A stretch of 17,480 nt of DNA from Bacillota bacterium (GTDB taxonomy: Bacteria > Bacillota > Clostridia > Peptostreptococcales > Anaerovoracaceae). A program made the translations under genes and the position numbers. The notes beneath the pieces are model-generated. The model had not been told where the DNA came from and did not search any database. It worked only from the letters and a program-made list of their open reading frames with translations. Location of the stretch: contig JAQSXD010000021.1 in NCBI GenBank assembly GCA_029266295.1, forward strand, positions 1 to 17,480. Direction: 5' to 3'. Each line of letters starts with the position of its first letter. Positions within the stretch are counted from its first letter, which is position 1. Of this stretch, positions 13,568 through 17,480 are shown in pieces.

Positions 13568-14854
13568 ATGAAGATGGGAAGACTGTTTAAATTGAAAAGA
13601 GTGACGGCAATCGTTCTTGCGGCCTTGCTGATTACGGTGACATTACCCTGTCAGGTACAAGCAAAAACCCATTCCAGCGTGCCCGCTGAGTCCCTTTCGA
13701 TCTATCTGAACGCAGGAGGGAAAACGGAGCTGCTCCATACCTATACGCTGCAGGAAATGACCAATCTCATGGACGGCAAGAATGTGAAATACTCCTCCAT
13801 TGATGCCATGCCTGCAAGAGTTCTCACTGTGGGAAGCGGTGTTTATCTCAACACACTAATCTCAGACCTGGGTAAGCTTGCCGGTAAGGAGCTGACCGAT
13901 TTCGAGACGCTTAAATTCACAGCTACCGACGGATGGACTAGAACCTATACGAAGGCACAGCTCTTCCAAACCAAATACTATTATAAGGATCTCTTTCGGA
14001 CTGAGACCTGGAACAGCACCAAGGGAACGGTGGATGAATCCGCTGCACGGAGCGGCGCGGAGGTTAAGCCGATGCTGGCGGTTTACTCCTGGCAGGGCCG
14101 TGTGCTTGATCGGATTGATGACGAAGCAGCTTTGACCGGCGAACTGACCAGTGAAACGGTATTTCGACTTTGCTTTGGGATGACGCAGGAGGATTTGACT
14201 TCCGGCGAGTCTACCACATCTGAATATGGGAAATGGATCAATCAGATTGAAATCACAGCAGGAGGCGACACCCTGCCGCAAAGTGCGGAGTGGGACAGCC
14301 ACTTCGAAGATGTGAAGGAATCGGACTGGTTCTACGATGCTGTGAAGTTTGCAAGTGAAAATAACCTCTTCCAAGGATCAGGGGAAAATTCCTTCAGTCC
14401 AGGGGGAACGATGACGAGAGCCATGTTCGTCACAGTCCTGGGCAGGCTGGCTCAGGCGGATACAAAAAAATACAGCAGTGAGTTCGGTGACGTAGAAAAA
14501 GATCAGTATTATGCAGGTTATGTTGCTTGGGCCTCCATAAACGGTATCGTAAACGGAAGCGGTGACGGAACCTTCCGGCCGGATGATAAGATCACCCGGG
14601 AGCAGCTGGCGCTGATTCTTTATCGCTTTGCAAGGCAGAGCGGTGCTGATGTATCAAATACAAATGTAGCGAAAGCTGCGGCTTATCCAGATTTTGAAAT
14701 CGTCATGGGCGCTGCAAAACCCGCCGTTTGCTGGGCGGTAAACGAAGGGATTCTAAACGGAAGCAACGGGAAGCTAGAGCCAAAGGGGCAGGCTTCAAGG
14801 GCACAAGTAGCTCAAATGATCAAAAATTTTGCAGGAAACGGCGGCTCGAAATGA
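13568..14854 (+). CDS. SLH-anchored surface protein with one sulfite-oxidase-fold-like domain
   Basis: This 428-residue exported protein starts at the ATG at 13568 with AAGGGAG (13552-13558); an in-frame ATG at 13448 lies inside the DUF2149 gene. The signal peptide runs to about residue 32 (VQA/K). One copy of the domain seen in the gene at 10965 covers about 42-232: YTLQEM, VYLNTLI, FTATDGW, KYYYKDLF, FRLCFGM, YGKWINQIEI. Three SLH repeats follow at about 245-297, 306-357 and 372-423, with TRAMF, TREQL and SRAQV at their usual places. SLH domains bind the pyruvylated cell-wall polymer, so the protein is fixed to the wall. The lipoprotein gene overlaps its stop codon. Confidence 0.85.
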   Translation: MKMGRLFKLKRVTAIVLAALLITVTLPCQVQAKTHSSVPAESLSIYLNAGGKTELLHTYTLQEMTNLMDGKNVKYSSIDAMPARVLTVGSGVYLNTLISDLGKLAGKELTDFETLKFTATDGWTRTYTKAQLFQTKYYYKDLFRTETWNSTKGTVDESAARSGAEVKPMLAVYSWQGRVLDRIDDEAALTGELTSETVFRLCFGMTQEDLTSGESTTSEYGKWINQIEITAGGDTLPQSAEWDSHFEDVKESDWFYDAVKFASENNLFQGSGENSFSPGGTMTRAMFVTVLGRLAQADTKKYSSEFGDVEKDQYYAGYVAWASINGIVNGSGDGTFRPDDKITREQLALILYRFARQSGADVSNTNVAKAAAYPDFEIVMGAAKPAVCWAVNEGILNGSNGKLEPKGQASRAQVAQMIKNFAGNGGSK

Positions 14855-15396
14855 AACGATGGTGCGTAACGGATCGGAATCCTCCGATCCTGATTATAAT
14901 GCTAATCTTCTCCGCCCTGGTATTGATCCTGGCTCTGACACTGAGCGGATGCGGCAGCGAGCCGGATATCTCAGAATATGAGGATGTACCCATATTGATC
15001 AAAGGGCTGGAAGCGCAGGATTTCGAAATTACTCCAGGAGAGCTTCTGAAAATGGAATGCGTGTCGGGAGAAGACACCGGAGGCAGCGATAAGGCCGGAA
15101 CGGTTACCGGATACGGCCCGGATCTGGACAGCTTTCTGTCTGAGTATGGCAGGAAACGGTCGGATTTCAGCAAGATCCGCTTTCTGGCAAAGGACGAATA
15201 CAAGAAAACCGTATGGGGGGAAATGCTTGAAAACAGTGAGATCGTTCTTTCTGTAGCAAACGGGAACGAGCCTTTGCGGGAAAGTGAAATGCCCATGCGT
15301 CTTTTGATTCCTGGGGCAGAATCCTCCTATTGGGTTTATGGCGTAGTTGAAATTGAGTTTATTGAGAAGGAAGAGATTGAGTCTGCCAAGGAATAG
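14851..15396 (+). CDS. Lipoprotein with a short sulfite-oxidase-fold-like domain
   Basis: This 181-residue protein overlaps the previous stop codon as ATGA. It has a hydrophobic stretch and the lipobox LSGC with lipid-bearing Cys34. The rest resembles a shortened copy of the domain in the two surface proteins upstream: TPGELLKM corresponds to the YTLxEL helix, GPDLDSFLSEYG to the LLxxxG helix, IRFLAKDEYKKTVW to the FxxxDG strand, and MRLLIPG and YWVYGVVEIEF to the last strands. The closing Lys/Glu tail is not part of the domain. It would sit on the outer face of the membrane, close to the channel pair, and could link the motor to the wall-bound proteins. The domain match is by eye and moderate. 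Confidence 0.7.
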   Translation: MKRWCVTDRNPPILIIMLIFSALVLILALTLSGCGSEPDISEYEDVPILIKGLEAQDFEITPGELLKMECVSGEDTGGSDKAGTVTGYGPDLDSFLSEYGRKRSDFSKIRFLAKDEYKKTVWGEMLENSEIVLSVANGNEPLRESEMPMRLLIPGAESSYWVYGVVEIEFIEKEEIESAKE

Positions 15397-15452
15397 ATCG
15401 TACCTATTAATAAAGAAATCATATCTACGAATGAAGAGGGAAGGGTGGAACA

Positions 15453-17480
15453 ATGAGAAAAAGAGTCTTAAAAACAGTAATCGTCTTCTCCCTGGTACTA
15501 ATGCTTTGCATGAGCGGAGCAACGGCATGGGCTGACGTAACGCCGCCTGCCGGGCCGGAGCAGATTGCTCTGTCTCTGACGGGAGAGCCGACGGAAATGG
15601 CGGTGAGCTGGTGCGATAGAACTGATTCCGTCGGTGGCAAATCCTCTGGAGAGGGGACCGCTCCCGTTGGTGCGGCGGTGTACTACCGCATTCAGGAGGA
15701 TACTGCCCTTTTCCAGATTGCAGAAGCGAAAAAGACCGTTGCAGGAGACGGGTATCAATATTATGAGACCATTATGAAGGGACTTACACCGGGGCAGACC
15801 TACTCTTATAAGGTAGTTACGCCCATGGGAGAAAGCGCTCTCCGCAGCTTTTCCGCAGCAGCGGACTTGGACAGCACGGACGATTTCCAGTTCCTCTATC
15901 TTGGAGATGTTCAGACGAAGGCCAGCAATTCTATGGCAGATGATTTTTCTGAATGGAGCGCTCTGATAAAGGGTGCTGTTGAAAGAAATCCTAAAACAGC
16001 CTTTCTACTGCAGGGAGGAGATCTGATCAATCAGGGAAGTGACCTGAAAGAATGGCAGGCGCTGCTGTCCCGCGGCGAAGCTACACTTTCAACGGTTCCG
16101 TTCCTTTCTGTTCCCGGAAACCATGAGGCCAACGGGGACACTACGGGAAAACCTGAGCTATGGTCCGGAATTTTTAATCTGCCGAAAAACGGACCAGATG
16201 GATTTTCTGAAGAATTTTACTCCTTCGATTATGGTGACAGCCATATTCTCTGTTTGAATAGCAATGTATTATCCGATGAACAACTCAATTTGGGTTCTAT
16301 GACGGCTAAGGACTTTGACAGAATTAAATCATGGATGGTCAACGATCTCGAACGTTCGGATAAAACATGGAACATCGTAGTACTCCATCACCCGGCGTAT
16401 TCCGTGGCTTCTGATCCCGTCGCGGAACGGGTGCTTAGTGAGTGGGCGCCTATCTTCGAGGATTATAATGTAAGTCTTGTTTTTTGCGGACATCAGCATG
16501 TCTACATGCGAACCAAGGCTATGTTTGACCGGGATGTCAGCACAAAGAGCGGAATCACTTATATCATGGGAAACTCCGGAAGCAAGTTTTACAGCGTTGC
16601 TGATCAGGAGTATGCCGCGAAGATGCTTGGAAATGTCAGTAACTATCAGCGGGTACAGGTATCCTCTGAAGAAATCACAGTAACCACATTTGATGCGGAG
16701 GGAACGGAACTGGACAGTGCGGTTATCACTCCCCGCACATCAGAGGCTCGAAAGATTACCTTAAGCTATGGGGCAGGAAATGCAACCGTTACCGCACCAG
16801 AGGAGGCGACCGCCGGGGCTTCTGTAACAGTAAACGTATCAAATCTCGCCCCTGGAAAGAGTGTGTACGATGTTACGGCCAAGGATAAAAACGGAATAAC
16901 ATATCCTGTCACAGTCGTAACCAAGAACACAGCCTATTCGTTTTCAATGCCCGACCGCAGCGTTACCGTAGAAGTGCTGTTTGAAGATTCCTCTTCGAGC
17001 GGAAGCGACGGCAAAGCATACGAGTTTACCCCTGACAATGGGGGCGATCCGATTTGGAATATCGCCGTAGCATCATCGGGACTTGAAGAGAACAAAATCA
17101 AGTCCGGGTCTACGGTGTTTGTCACAGTAACCAGAGAAAATGAGGCAATCAGTGCAGCACTGAAAGGAATTCGCATCACGTCGGGGAACACAGAGGTAAC
17201 GGCCCCTGCGGAAGGCTCTGTCAGTGACAAGAAGGGCAAATTTAAATTTACCATGCCAGCGGGAGCGGTACGGATACAGGTGGAAGCAGAATACAAGCCC
17301 CTTAAGATCTATGTGCGAGAAACTAAAAATGACGCTTATGTGCAGAAGAAGACACTGGACCGGGATGCGATGCCGGCTTCCGCTGGAACCGCGTACTATT
17401 CAGGGTATGACCGTTATCCGACGGCGGTCATCGGAAAAGCTACCGAGTTTGTCACACTGAAAGAACTGCTGAAGGAGTAT
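15453..17480 (+). CDS. Secreted purple-acid-phosphatase-like metallophosphoesterase, cut by the right edge
   Basis: The ATG follows AAGGGTGG, and the frame stays open for 676 codons to the edge. The protein has a signal peptide (1 to about 27, ending AWA/D), a fibronectin-like N domain (about 36-137) as in purple acid phosphatases, and a metallophosphoesterase domain with GDVQ (151-154), GGDLIN (188-193), GNHE (222-225), HHPAY (312-316) and GHQHVY (346-351), which supply the two-metal site. Beta-rich repeats follow (about 430-615). At about 640-676 the sequence MPASAGTAYYSGYDRYPTAV and VTLKELL matches the start of the surface domain shared by the upstream genes, and then the window ends. It probably releases phosphate from outer substrates while attached to the surface system. 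Confidence 0.85.
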   Translation, partial: MRKRVLKTVIVFSLVLMLCMSGATAWADVTPPAGPEQIALSLTGEPTEMAVSWCDRTDSVGGKSSGEGTAPVGAAVYYRIQEDTALFQIAEAKKTVAGDGYQYYETIMKGLTPGQTYSYKVVTPMGESALRSFSAAADLDSTDDFQFLYLGDVQTKASNSMADDFSEWSALIKGAVERNPKTAFLLQGGDLINQGSDLKEWQALLSRGEATLSTVPFLSVPGNHEANGDTTGKPELWSGIFNLPKNGPDGFSEEFYSFDYGDSHILCLNSNVLSDEQLNLGSMTAKDFDRIKSWMVNDLERSDKTWNIVVLHHPAYSVASDPVAERVLSEWAPIFEDYNVSLVFCGHQHVYMRTKAMFDRDVSTKSGITYIMGNSGSKFYSVADQEYAAKMLGNVSNYQRVQVSSEEITVTTFDAEGTELDSAVITPRTSEARKITLSYGAGNATVTAPEEATAGASVTVNVSNLAPGKSVYDVTAKDKNGITYPVTVVTKNTAYSFSMPDRSVTVEVLFEDSSSSGSDGKAYEFTPDNGGDPIWNIAVASSGLEENKIKSGSTVFVTVTRENEAISAALKGIRITSGNTEVTAPAEGSVSDKKGKFKFTMPAGAVRIQVEAEYKPLKIYVRETKNDAYVQKKTLDRDAMPASAGTAYYSGYDRYPTAVIGKATEFVTLKELLKEY

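Overview
The window is a dense block of genes, all on the + strand. It most likely comes from an anaerobic Gram-positive bacterium of the Clostridia type. Reasons: strong GGAGG ribosome-binding sites, lipoprotein signals, an S-layer-homology (SLH) protein, oxygen-sensitive chemistry (CCG iron-sulfur domain, radical SAM enzyme) and two Crp/Fnr-type regulators. I cannot name the genus.

Region 1 (1-4293) is a redox and radical-SAM cluster: the 3' end of a CCG-domain oxidoreductase, a small two-CXXC redox protein, a radical SAM protein of the TrsS type (related in motif order to the MJ0619/Tes family), a class I methyltransferase, a C_GCAxxG_C_C-type cysteine protein and a Crp/Fnr regulator. The order matches, from memory, the cluster automated annotation names after Desulfovibrio vulgaris loci DVU_1551 to DVU_1557. 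The AMP-dependent CoA ligase of that cluster is not in this window.

Region 2 (4294-4701) has no ordinary protein gene. It holds a candidate Crp/Fnr-controlled promoter, a candidate small RNA ending at a 14-bp perfect hairpin, and a sigma-A promoter for the next gene.

Region 3 (4702-10827) opens with a MocA/MobA-like nucleotidyltransferase fused to a ModE-type DNA-binding domain and a P-loop NTPase. After a terminator comes a FecBCD-type ABC importer (permease, ATPase, DUF4213/DUF364 putative metal-binding protein, binding lipoprotein), then a second Crp/Fnr regulator. A ModE-like domain beside a metal-type importer suggests molybdenum or tungsten handling, but the substrate is not proven.

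Region 4 (10965 to the right edge) is a cell-surface operon: a membrane-anchored protein with two copies of a sulfite-oxidase-fold-like domain, a MotA/TolQ/ExbB channel subunit, a DUF2149 partner, an SLH-anchored protein and a lipoprotein with the same domain, and a secreted purple-acid-phosphatase-like protein that appears to start another copy as it leaves the window. A proton-driven motor pair embedded among surface proteins of a probable monoderm is the best candidate here for an undescribed system.

Two regions may be joined by regulation. The sequences just after the two Crp/Fnr genes share a TGTTG-N6-CAACA palindrome and, exactly 18 bp later, a TGATAMACT extended -10, which is class II activator geometry. 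One would drive the candidate small RNA, the other the surface operon.
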